Source: Lachancea kluyveri NRRL Y-12651
Taxonomy: Eukaryota > Ascomycota > Saccharomycetes > Saccharomycetales > Saccharomycetaceae
Length of the DNA stretch: 64,000 nucleotides
Direction of reading: 5' to 3'
Assembly (NCBI GenBank): GCA_000149225.2
Contig: CM000687.1
Span: 796,501-860,500 of the forward strand
Shown: one piece after another, positions 30,618 through 40,692 of the stretch
Position numbering within the stretch: position 1 is the first letter of the stretch
How the letters are laid out: each line of letters begins with the position of its first letter
Translations under genes and position numbers: made by a program
Notes under the pieces: model-generated
Database searches by the model: none
What the model was told of the DNA's origin: nothing
What the model saw: only the letters and a program-made list of their open reading frames with translations

Positions 30618-33600
30618 ACCGCGCTCTCTCGCCGCCTCCTTTCTATAACTTTTGCTGCGACGTTTTATTCAAAGACGTACAGTAATTTCTCTCAGCCTGG
30701 ACCGGCTAGGTTGCAGGCGGCAAATTATGGGCTGGGAGACAATCATCTTTTAACGATAGACAACGTACTACACTTTTTTTTTTTTTTTGCAATAAATTGA
30801 AACCAAACTAGTGACCGAATTTTACGGCTAGTACGTCAGATTGTTTTGCCAGAGACCTTAGTCACAACTTTGAAAAAAAGACAAGACGCATCAAACATCA
30901 CTTGAGATTCAACATTGCAATTTTCCTTTGTGCTGTTAAACGAGCGCCTTCCTTCCCCATTTCCACGCCCGAACCCGTCAACATGTATTACACCCTCTTA
31001 TTGTTAGTTGGTTCAATTCCCAAAAAAAAAACAAAAAAAAAAACGTTTCTCTTGTTAGGCACTACATTCATATCTGCTTTTCACATTTTGGACTTAGCAA
31101 AGCCAGAGTACAAAATTTATCATCTGTTGATTCGAATCGCTAGCTGTACCGCTAGTCCGAGCCGCCATATAGGTGGTATGTAACAGCAGCGGCGGCTTGT
31201 GAGACAGTTGGCATATAAACTTTCGGTAATCTGCTTTGTACTTTGAAACTTGGACTGTCAGAACCGGTATCCCTTGAATGCTTTGGCCTCCCAAATTGAT
31301 TAGATTGCTCGATTTTATACACAAGCCCACATTCTTTAAACCTCTTCACCAGTTCGCTTAAGCCCTGCGCCGTAAATTGTGCCTAGAAGTTTATTAGAAC
31401 ACACCAGTCCTTATAACTAGCAGTAGAAATAATGGATCGACAAAAGATCTGAGCTCTGGTACTGCATAAGCATTAAGCCTTTTGTCTCACCAAAAAATCC
31501 TGCATGGTATTCTGTGTGGTTGTAGAACGGTAAGGTTATAGTTGCGACAAAGATCTATTTACAGCGTAGTTCCCGAACTAATAAACTGTAAACTCTCTCT
31601 TTTTCTTATTGTTACTCTTATTTATGCATGGGTCTTCTAAACTGGACCAATGCCATTTTCTCAAGTGTTGGGAATTTCGGTAATAATTGTCTCGCTTGTA
31701 TCGCTGAGACGTTATCAGAAACTGCTCTTTAATCAGCATAGAGCCTTGACTACTCAGTTTCCAGCGTTGGAAATCAAACTCTCAAAACCGCATATCTCGT
31801 TTCACACTTCTGGATGTTCACAGTTCCTTTAAAAACCGGCTTAAGTCCATACCGATGCACAGGAGTTTAGAGTGACCCCCTTGTCCTGAGGCTTGCATAT
31901 TATTTTTTTTTTAAAGATAGTTTACTGCAAGTCGAAAAACTTCGATATTCCGCTCGATACAAGTGTCTAAAAACCCGGTAGTAGCTCCCATACTTTCAGT
32001 GTGAGTGACGACTTAGCAATGGATTGATCAAGTAGCCGCGTTGGGACGCCCTCCTCCATAATCCGGGTAATGGACACTGGAAAAATTTTGCCTATACACT
32101 ATACCTCTTTTTAAAGTCAGTTTCCTAACGAAACCTTTGAAATTAGAGGGCCATGTGGCAGCCCCATTGAAGGTTTTCCAGGACGCATCCATCTGTTAAG
32201 TAAATGACGGCAACTGGCCGGCAACAGTTGATGATTTTCCCAAAAGAAAAAAAAAACAGTTCCGGCAGTGGTACAGCACAGATGTAATATAGGGGCACCA
32301 TCATAAAATAGGGAAGCAGCCACTCCTTTTTTCTTTCTAGCTTGTACGGACGTATATTAGTGTCTTCACTATACAAGCACATGATGGATTGTTTAAAATT
32401 TCGGAAACAATACACCGTAGCCGCATGACGCAGAGTGCACGGTCGACTGGCCTAAGACAGGAAACGGAGAATGAAATAGGTTTGACAGATCCGACACCTT
32501 TTTTTTTCCGTCATGCAAACGTTAGGCCCGGTTCCGTCGGCGGAAACAAAGTGTTCGTATACCTGCGCAAAACAGGCGCCTCTGAAACACAATATCGAGG
32601 GATATTGTAACACCTAGCAGGTTCTCCCGCCTCCTATTTCATTACAGGTGAACTGACGGGATTTGCGCGCGAATCGTATTAGCCGTAAGTCCTCGAAACC
32701 ATCTTGGCCAATTCGAAAGTGTGCACCTGAGAGATTATCCTACTTGACATTACTAATGCATGCCTCCCCGCCCACCGGACTCCGGTCCTTGTTTAGATTA
32801 GCAAACTGTAACAGAAATACGTGTACTTACTATGTCACTTTAGTTTTGAAGCATTGTAATCGCAAATGTTTGTCTTGAGTTCAAACAATGCTGTTTCTTA
32901 ACATGAAATACGAAGAAAAAGAAGAGCATTGTGTCATACGAAATACCAGCGGGCATTTCCGGCTCAGAGCAACTGGATTTGGTGACACTTAGATCCTACA
33001 GAAAGTGCTCCCGAGCGGAGAGGCTGATGGAAGCTGAATCAACAAAATTTATTGTACTGCTTCCAGCCTACAAACATTCTTTCGAAATCATAAGAGGACG
33101 AGTAGTTTTTACGAGTAGTTTTTTGTCCAGACGCCCTCCCAAAACCACACAACTGCCAAGATAGCCCGTCTACATAAAAAAAGACAAAAAACCCTGCAAC
33201 ATTCATACAACTCTATATGGCTGCGCTCTGTGTGTAACTACAAGGAAGTGAGACGCAACGAAACTCTTGTAAGAAATCCAAAAGCATTGTCAATCTTGGA
33301 CACGTGTATTGTTACTTTTGTGCAAAATGTATTATCATACGTGATTTTCTTACCGAAACGGTGCGGATACCTGGTTGTCCGTGCAGCCGCCGACCACTAA
33401 AGACATAACAGTTCCCAGCTATAAGCATGCAGAAGATGAAGGATGCGTAACAAAGCCTGGACGCTGTATCTTTTTTCTTTTTTATTCTTTTTCAATTATC
33501 AAGTCGTGTAAGCCAGTGCCGTGCGTGAGCACAGCACCGTAGAAGTTTTAACCGATGTTCAGACTACCTCACATCATACATAGTTGCTTCGGCGTTACGA

Positions 33601-33880
33601 CAAGCATGAGAGGTTGGTGAGGGAAAGAAGCGTCCAACTGTTTAAAGATGCCACTGTTTGAGGACAGATTAGTGCGAATTTCAAATCTCTGTTTGAGGGT
33701 GATACCGGCGGAACAAGAGCCGAGTAAATCAAGTTGCCATGGCGCCTTCTCCGTAGGATTTGTCGACAGAAGATCCTTTTCGCACTCCGGATAACGGTTA
33801 GAGGTAATGAATTCTTTTACCTGCGCGTTGTAGGCTTTTCTTTTTCTCAATCGCCGAAAGGCAACAACTAAAAAGGCGTT

Positions 33881-33911
33881 CCCGTGCCCGTGCCCGTGCC
33901 CGTGCCCCCCC
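33881..33911. repeat. (CCCGTG)4 hexanucleotide repeat with C7
   Basis: Four exact CCCGTG copies at 33881-33904 followed by seven C, an unusual C-rich block in AT-rich DNA. Confidence 0.95.
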
Positions 33912-34060
33912 TATGTACCCCAGACAATCCACCTTCTAGCTTCAAAAAATGAGTAGAAAGCGGTATGGAAGAAGGCTAGAACCCAAAGCGTTCGAGATTT
34001 TCCTACCTTTTGAATATTTTTTTTTTTTTTTGAAAGCGTCAGACCAAGAGTCAAGCTAAC

Positions 34061-34071
34061 GGGGGGGGGGG
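34061..34071. repeat. G11 homopolymer
   Basis: Eleven consecutive G, rare in a yeast genome, 150 bp from the CCCGTG repeat. Confidence 0.95.
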
Positions 34072-35429
34072 AATCACGAACGCCTTTGAAAAAATTGGAA
34101 ACAAACGGATATGTACCGGTCTCCGTTCTTTCGGTACTGTTTGAGCATGAACTGAACAGTATCATCGCGATTATTCTCAAACGTCAAACGTACATGATCT
34201 GCCTGCGCTTGTGCACCCTTCAGCCTTGTACCGCTTTGTATGGTACGCCCGTCATCATTCAGAATGTTTTACAGCCGATCAAACGGCTATTAAACCAAAA
34301 ATCGGTCTTAGTAATGACTTACAAATGAGTCTCCTGCAAAGATGAGAGAAACTTCGTGCAGGTTGGGATGCAAAAAAAGAAAAAAAGGCTCGGGAATATG
34401 CTCTAACGGGCATACAGAAAACCGCTTGCTTGACATAACCCGCGAAAACGCCGTACAAGGCAACCGAATCCCTAATCCGGCCCCAAGGAGCGGGCATTGA
34501 AAGGGATGGCTATACAATAGTACATACCATACAACCACCGTAAGTCTCTACATCAGACTCTCGTTAGTCACGTCTTGCATAGGGTGTTGTACAATTTCTC
34601 TTACGGAAACCTCTACCTTTCCTGTTTTATTGTCTTCGCGCTGTCCATGGAACTAAAACGTCTGAAATGCCTGATAACGGCCAGACCTTTGCCCCAAGCA
34701 ACAAAAAAAAAATGACACTTCCGTTTCTCCTTTTTTCCTTCTCCGTGGCATAAGGCTGTACGTGCTCCTCAAAATAAACATTGATAAAAATGCGTCCGGT
34801 CAATAAAACTTGCATGTATGGTCCACAGCATTCTAAGCGTTCTCTTTTTTTTTTTTTGCAAAGTCCCTCTGCACTTGTCATTGCAGTTGGCCTGTCTGAG
34901 AGGGATAACCAGACGCCGAAGGGGTACCAGAAGAAAAAAAAAAGAAACGCAGACGTGCAGCACCAAATACCGTACACCTACTTTGTACATAGATTTCCTC
35001 TCAGAAAATGCAGCAACGCTATGACAGCTCTGCATTAGCTGCTCTGTGACTCCATTCAGTTACTCCTTTCTACTGCACTTTCTCAGCTAAGCCCATTTAG
35101 CAATAGCCTAAGATTCCTTTGTTTATCGGGATTTTAAGCCACGTCTCGCATGGATGCGTTTTAGTGCTTCTCCAATCGTCTCGACTTGCAAAATTCTCGT
35201 CGTACCCGTCGAGAAAACAACGCTCGAAGTTTCTTTCAATAATCATATATAAATTGTATATGAGTCTATCCTTTTGGTCTTTGGCAAGTAATGATGTTGG
35301 AGTTGATTTACCGTATCGTGCTCAGTATTGTGATTTTCCACCACATCTGTTTAAATATATGTTGAGAGGCATTCACTCTTCTTAAGACCGTACGAATTTA
35401 TAGGAACAAACAATTTGACCAATTATCAG

Positions 35430-36596
35430 ATGCTATCTGTACAAAAACGTACGCAAGTCCCCGTCGATCATCACCTAGAAATGGACTTCAACGCTCAACA
35501 TGTGTTTGCAAAACACGAAAACGAATTGCTGGAGTCCGACATCCATCGTCAGGCTCGCTACCAGCAGCAGCTAAACCAGTATAACACGCAGTATCTCTCG
35601 GCTACCCAGCCTCAGTTTGTCTTTTCGCAAGTGCAGCCTCAAGGTATTGCCATCAGCAACTACCGGAACCCTTACTATGATCACAACGATTGGAACGCGC
35701 AGCAGCGCTTTGTGAAGAGTGCCGGTACAGAGAACAGTGTTGGTAACAGTACGTTCAACAACAGCGGCAGCAGTTCTGGCAGCAGTATCGGTAGCAGTAT
35801 CAGCAGTAGTATCAGCAGCAACGGTAGTATAGGAAATCCCGTCGGAAATGTTCCGAGCGGTATTCCGTCCCAGGCCTGGAACAAGGCTCCCGCCTTGTAC
35901 GCTCCTTTCCCCTGGAATGTGAACAGTGCTCCGCCCATTCCCCAGCAGCAGCAGCAGCAGCAAAAACAACAGCAGAACCCACAGCAACAAAAACAACAGC
36001 AAAACCCACAGCCCAGCTACCAGGAATGGAATCGTGGTGTGTTTTCAAACCCGGAATACCCTCTGTCCGTCTATCCGGTCGATAGCAGAGGCTACTCTGA
36101 CCCTCCGCATATTACCTCCCAACACGTTGCTTCCCACCAACGACCACCTGCTGCAGTTCAACCACATCAAGGCCAAAACCCTGCCGATCCCGAAAATCCA
36201 CACCAATGCCACTTGTGTGACAAATCGTTCAAGAGGAAATCTTGGCTAAAACGTCACCTGTTGTCGCATTCTTCGATCAAACCTTTCAACTGTCCCTGGT
36301 GCCAGAGTAGACATAAACGGAAGGATAACTTACTGCAACACATGAAGTTAAAGCACACTCCGCAAGTTTTACAAGAGCTACAGTCTGCAGGCGTTCATCC
36401 TATTGTCAGCAATATTACTCTAATAAACCTTGCTTCAACTGCTGGCCAGAATGGTGTGCCTTCTCTCGTCCCCGTTCACGGTGACATGTCTATGATGACA
36501 AGTATTAAAACAATGATAGACGATGGGACTCTCAATAAGGACGACGTTAAAAGGGTATTAAATATGTTAATCAATCGGTCAGGTATGAGTATGTGA
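35430..36596 (+). CDS. MOT3: Mot3 transcriptional repressor, two C2H2 zinc fingers
   Basis: 388 residues from the ATG at 35430 (a second in-frame ATG is at 35481); S. cerevisiae Mot3 is 490. The N-terminal part has a Ser/Gly/Asn-rich block (about residues 105-145) and a Gln-rich block with KQQQNPQQ repeats (about 170-195). The two fingers begin at Cys260: CHLCDKSFKRKSWLKRHLLSH, then CPWCQSRHKRKDNLLQHMKLKH. Mot3 is a nuclear repressor/activator of ergosterol, hypoxic and cell-wall genes and a known prion former in S. cerevisiae. Position between NAT4 and TVP18 matches YMR070W. A 4.8-kb non-coding region lies upstream. Confidence 0.92.
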   Translation: MLSVQKRTQVPVDHHLEMDFNAQHVFAKHENELLESDIHRQARYQQQLNQYNTQYLSATQPQFVFSQVQPQGIAISNYRNPYYDHNDWNAQQRFVKSAGTENSVGNSTFNNSGSSSGSSIGSSISSSISSNGSIGNPVGNVPSGIPSQAWNKAPALYAPFPWNVNSAPPIPQQQQQQQKQQQNPQQQKQQQNPQPSYQEWNRGVFSNPEYPLSVYPVDSRGYSDPPHITSQHVASHQRPPAAVQPHQGQNPADPENPHQCHLCDKSFKRKSWLKRHLLSHSSIKPFNCPWCQSRHKRKDNLLQHMKLKHTPQVLQELQSAGVHPIVSNITLINLASTAGQNGVPSLVPVHGDMSMMTSIKTMIDDGTLNKDDVKRVLNMLINRSGMSM

Positions 36597-37025
36597 AAAG
36601 ACTTTTTCTTTTTTTTTTTTTTTTTTTTTTACTATACAGAATAGGAGGAAAGTTTATTTTCCCTTACCATTCCCTGCACCCTCCCTCTTAGGTATTCATT
36701 AATAAGGATAATTTATCGTGTTACGTAACTTTAGATAGAGGGAATGAATTATATTAAGCATGGTACAGAGTTTTAAACGCTATGATCTTTCCAGTCACGC
36801 TATCCCAAGACAGAAATGGGTTGTAAGTGGTCACTGCTACAGACAACCGCCACTTTTGGGCAGGAAGAAACAAAGGAAAAGGAAAAAAAAATAATAATAA
36901 TAATAAAAAAGGAGGGATTGGCCATAAAGCACAAATAAAAAACCTGTCTGTATATATACCCGTTTGTCCCTTATCCAAGTTGATAAAAACGCACAATCTC
37001 AAATTTTGGTAGCAATGGTGGAAAC
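36597..37025. other. Convergent intergenic region MOT3/TVP18
   Basis: 429 bp, no gene. T-run at 36609-36630 and an ATA/AAT-rich patch at about 36880-36910. Confidence 0.55.
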
Positions 37026-37605
37026 CTACAACATTTCTCTAACGACAGCTTCATGAGGAAAATCTTCGTCGGTTGGATTTTTGATGATGTTAGTGTTCTG
37101 GAATTGTTGGTGCTTGGACCAAGCAACTGCGTAGCTTGCGGCAGAAATGGTCAAACCAATAGCAACAACGATTAAGCTTGTAGTCATCAGCGCAAGAGAA
37201 CACCATTGGATAATAGCCATGGCGGTGTAAAAAAGTGTCCTCTTACCATTAGTCTCAAACCTCTTGATAAATTCGATAAAGTTGTCGCTCAGGGGACAGA
37301 TTTTCAACAAAAATGGGACTTCAATGAACAGAATAACCAAACTTTGAATTATACTGAGCACACCGAATGCAACGACTGCATTCACGTGAAATAGATTAGC
37401 TATGCCCAAGGCAAGACATAGTATGATGTTTATGTATCCAAACCATTGGCCATATACGCTATTCGTCAATAGATATGGTTAGTACAGTTGGCCATTTTTA
37501 GTTAATTCGCACGAGGAAGACCTCTTTGACATACCTGAAGTTGAAGCTTTTGAGATCTTTTACAATACCTGCAATGTTAATGAACTGCTTAATACCCAAG
37601 GCCAT
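37026..37605 (-). CDS. TVP18: Golgi membrane protein Tvp18 (spliced)
   Basis: Exon 1 is 37535-37605 (71 nt) and exon 2 is 37026-37458; together 167 residues, the same length as S. cerevisiae Tvp18. Exon 1 encodes MALGIKQFINIAGIVKDLKSFNF and splicing continues S-VYGQWFGYINI, matching the yeast protein across the junction. Four membrane segments span about residues 25-145, including the highly conserved FLLKICPLSDNFIEFIKRFETNG; the end is NIIKNPTDEDFPHEAVVREML. It is a Tlg2-vesicle integral membrane protein of the late Golgi with an unclear role. It is divergent from the CHY/RING gene. The intron is a departure from S. cerevisiae, where I recall none. Confidence 0.95.
37459..37534 (-). other. 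TVP18: TVP18 intron
   Basis: 76 nt: donor GTATGT (37534-37529), branch point TACTAAC (37484-37478), acceptor TAG ending at 37459. The junction creates an AGC Ser codon at a conserved Ser. Confidence 0.92.
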
Positions 37606-37837
37606 GTTTTCTCGGTAGTTTATCAACTCAATAATCAGAATATTGGATGAGCAATAGAGAAAAAGGGCTGTTGTGCGCTGTTCACAGTTTTTTCTCTTCC
37701 CACATTACGAGGGGAAGGCATCGTTTAACATTACCGAGGGCGGAGGGGAAACCGGGTACTACTTCAAACGATGGTGACAACTCCCAGTTAGCACCCCATC
37801 TCCATACACAAAACACCCAACTAGCAGCGCCTTAAAT

Positions 37838-39826
37838 ATGTCTAGGGCTAGTTCAGAGGTTGGAATTTTACCTAAAGACGATGAAGATGAAAATATGAAT
37901 GATATAGATTTGGATTTCGAAAAATTAGGAAGAGGATTCCCCACTATATCCCTACCAAGCTTTTGGAGTACTAGTAGCGTTGATCGTACAGACAAATCTG
38001 ATTACCAAGGGTTCCTCGCAAAAGATTTTAGCCACTGGAGTAGGAAATTCCAAATGAATACGTTTATTGACGATTTGCAGAAAGGTTTGAGTTTTTCAAA
38101 AGCCTTGACAAGATTACAGACGATAAAGGCATTGATGGAGCAAACGGTCGGAAACGCTATCCACAGCAATGTCGATGATGATTCCGAAGACGCAGATAAT
38201 GGTGAGGAACCAATAGGAATCATCCCTGTTACGGAGCCCAAGACTATCCCTGCTTATAACGACATGGTTATTCCGCAGGATAAAAATCCACAACTATTGG
38301 AAGATCATTTGCAAGCATTGACGGTATTTTCGAACGAGGAGATAAAGGATCACAACGCTTTGAGAAACAGAATCAAGTACATTCAAAACCTGGATATTGT
38401 ACCTGTCAAGAAGGCTTTGATGATGCAGAAACTAATGATGGGCAAGCATTACGATCAGGGTTCAGCGGGCAATGAAGAACAAGATTTGGATAACAACAAC
38501 GATGGTACCATCCCCAGCGAAGTTTTACCGGACGAAAAAATACCAACGTACCACGAATCAGGTGCCATGGGATGTCCCCATTATCAACGCAACTGCAAGT
38601 TGCAGTGCCATCAATGCCATCGATGGTATACCTGTAGGTTCTGCCACGATGAAGCAGTAGCCAAAAGCGTCAACCCTCACACATTCCAAAGAAACAAAAC
38701 TAAATGGGTAATCTGTATGAGATGTCTGCAAGTTCAAAAGCCAAAGAAGGATTGTGAAAACTGTCAAGAGGAAATGGCGATATATTTTTGCGACAAATGT
38801 AAACTGTACGATAATGATGAGATGAAGGATATCTACCATTGCGAAAAATGTGGGATATGCAGACTAGGTTTGGGTTTGGGCCAGGATTTCTTCCACTGCG
38901 ATGGTTGTCAAGCTTGTCTCTCTATTGAACTGCAAGGAAACCACAAGTGTATCGAACGTGCCACAATGTCAAACTGCCCAATCTGTGGCGATTATATGTT
39001 CACATCAGTCAGACCGGTGGTATACATGTCGCCGTGCGGGCATGCAATCCATCAACATTGCTTCGACGAATATACCAAACATTCCTACAAATGTCCGCAT
39101 TGCCAAGTCACAGTGCTAAACATGGACGCCCAATTCCGGGTACTGGACAGTGAAATTGAAGAGCAACCGTTGCCCGAACCCTACTGCAACTGGCTCTGTG
39201 TGATTTCCTGCAATGATTGCAAAGCTAGAAGCACTTGTAAATACCACATCTTGGGGCTGCGTTGCAACAATTGCTCCAGCTACAACACTAATCAGTTGAA
39301 ACTACTGAAGCCAGAAGAGAAGTCTGATGTCAATGCCGCGCTGAACCAATTAGATGATGAATACTACAAGGAAGATGAGGCCGTTCACAAAAGCGCCACG
39401 TCTTTAAGAGACATGAGAAACGAGTTATTGCAGGGAAACTTTCAAAGAGAGGAAGTGTCGCCATTTATCAATGTCAACAACGAGATGTTGACAAACATCG
39501 ATGCCTATTTAAACGGTTACTTTAACGAGTCTTCTGAAAGATCCAGCCATACCAGACAAGACGAAATCGACTACGATGCGCACAATTTGGTCAACAAGAC
39601 CAGCCTGCTTGGGAGCTATGAAAACCAAGAGCTCACCAGTACTAGTATGGGGAGGATGGGGTCGCTGGCAGAAAAGGTCAGAAAGTTTATAGCAGAAGCG
39701 CCTCCGCAGCTATCGGTTTCGGAAACTTTCCAGAGGTTTTTACAGACGAGCCACCAGGGACTGTCCTCGGGAGACGAAGACGATGATTACATAAATAATG
39801 AGAGGGTGCTGGATACTGATAAATAG
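37838..39826 (+). CDS. CHY zinc finger / CTCHY / RING-H2 protein (Pirh2/RCHY1-like E3 ligase)
   Basis: 662 residues. An acidic N-terminal region of about 240 residues of unknown role is followed by a CHY-type zinc finger starting at about His248 (HYQRNCKLQCHQC), a CTCHY region with repeated CxxC pairs (FCDKCKLYDNDE, YHCEKCGICRLG), a RING-H2 beginning at Cys380 (CPICGDYMF, CGHAIHQHCFDEY, CPHC), and a C-terminal zinc ribbon (CNDCKARSTCKYHILGLRCNNC). This order is that of the RCHY1/Pirh2 family of RING ubiquitin ligases in animals, plants and other fungi. I know of no such protein in S. cerevisiae, whose CHY protein Hot13 is short and lacks RING. It lies between TVP18 and IXR1, where S. cerevisiae has YMR071C-YMR072W directly adjacent. 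Confidence 0.93.
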   Translation: MSRASSEVGILPKDDEDENMNDIDLDFEKLGRGFPTISLPSFWSTSSVDRTDKSDYQGFLAKDFSHWSRKFQMNTFIDDLQKGLSFSKALTRLQTIKALMEQTVGNAIHSNVDDDSEDADNGEEPIGIIPVTEPKTIPAYNDMVIPQDKNPQLLEDHLQALTVFSNEEIKDHNALRNRIKYIQNLDIVPVKKALMMQKLMMGKHYDQGSAGNEEQDLDNNNDGTIPSEVLPDEKIPTYHESGAMGCPHYQRNCKLQCHQCHRWYTCRFCHDEAVAKSVNPHTFQRNKTKWVICMRCLQVQKPKKDCENCQEEMAIYFCDKCKLYDNDEMKDIYHCEKCGICRLGLGLGQDFFHCDGCQACLSIELQGNHKCIERATMSNCPICGDYMFTSVRPVVYMSPCGHAIHQHCFDEYTKHSYKCPHCQVTVLNMDAQFRVLDSEIEEQPLPEPYCNWLCVISCNDCKARSTCKYHILGLRCNNCSSYNTNQLKLLKPEEKSDVNAALNQLDDEYYKEDEAVHKSATSLRDMRNELLQGNFQREEVSPFINVNNEMLTNIDAYLNGYFNESSERSSHTRQDEIDYDAHNLVNKTSLLGSYENQELTSTSMGRMGSLAEKVRKFIAEAPPQLSVSETFQRFLQTSHQGLSSGDEDDDYINNERVLDTDK

Positions 39827-40692
39827 GGTTTAAATACTCAAATCATACGTATTTTTGTTTGCATTCTATGTCCAACTCTTCAGGGCCAAGAGCCGCTCTG
39901 CCGTTTGAATTGACTTTGTAAGCCAGCAGTATTTCCACGAGAAAGAAATAGGGGGTTGGAGGTGGAGAGGTACTGAAAGGAGAAAAAAAGCGCGTCCCAA
40001 GTGGCAACCACTTTTGAATATCTGTCAAGCAAGAACACAAAGCATTCACAAGCTGAATACGTGCAATTCTAAGTATGTAATAAACGTCTAGATGAGGTGT
40101 TAAGAACATTGGCATGGCAAAACCGAAACATTCAAATCAAACGGTCGTTTTTGGCGTCCGCATACTTAGCCGCCCAACATTGGGTATACGAGCGCCACCA
40201 AGAGGTATGGGAATGTTTCTTTATACGACAAAAGAGCGGAATCCCGCGTACGGAGTGATCGTATATTACCCGGGCTCAAAGTCACGTGAGACAGAACATG
40301 GGGGCAGCGAGAGGTGGGCAGGAAGGGAACAAAGAGGCGGGTGTGACGGGGCATGGGTATAACCACCCAGACGCACACGGAGAGGGCAAAGACAGTGCCC
40401 TTCGAAAATTTTAAACGCTGCGAGGGAGTTGTGCGCAACTTTCTGCCTGCACCACTGCCTATCCCCGTTGTAAACAGAAGAGCCCCAAGAGGAGAAGCTT
40501 CCAGAGAACACTGTAGTCCCTTACAAGAACACCTTCCAACTGTATCGTGCTACATCCTTCTCTAAATAGCCTTCCTAAGATTGAGCAACCCCCCCATCGA
40601 CCTATAACCGTTTTTGTGACAACAAGCGTAAACAAAAACAAACAGCTATACGTCACATTTTTATTCCTCCACCTTCTTTCCAAATAACATAG
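39827..40692. promoter_or_regulatory. Intergenic region upstream of IXR1
   Basis: About 0.87 kb. It includes GTCACGTGA (a Cbf1-type E-box) at 40281-40289 and possibly an undetected 5' exon of IXR1. An ATG-started frame at 40114-40362 has no recognisable homology; a GTATGG within it (40205-40210) and a GTATAA at about 40355 are weak donor candidates. Confidence 0.4.

Larger units (their letters stand above)
30618..35429. other. 4.8-kb gene-free region upstream of MOT3
   Basis: No credible protein gene on either strand; open stretches are all under about 120 codons and lack recognisable content. No tRNA, snRNA or LTR signature was found. Contents noted: A/T runs (30774-30788, 34017-34031, 34847-34858), four tandem CCCGTG units with a C7 run at 33881-33911, and G11 at 34061-34071. 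It may be an extended MOT3 regulatory region, a long 5' leader, an ncRNA locus, or eroded genes. Confidence 0.5.

Noticed and set aside
31125-31150. GATTCGAATC, like a tRNA B box
   Set aside because: No foldable cloverleaf or A box was found around it on either strand.
32390-32415. TTTCGGAAAC resembling a centromere CDEIII core
   Set aside because: The flanks do not fit CDEIII, no adjacent 80-160 bp AT-rich CDEII exists, and no CDEI is at the right distance.
33298-33360. ACACGTGT followed by TTACCGAAAC, a possible CDEI/CDEIII pair
   Set aside because: The spacing is too short for CDEII and the second motif lacks the TTCCGAA core.
40114-40362. 82-codon frame upstream of IXR1
   Set aside because: No recognisable protein features. 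It could include a 5' exon of IXR1 but only through weak donor sites, so it is not called as a gene.
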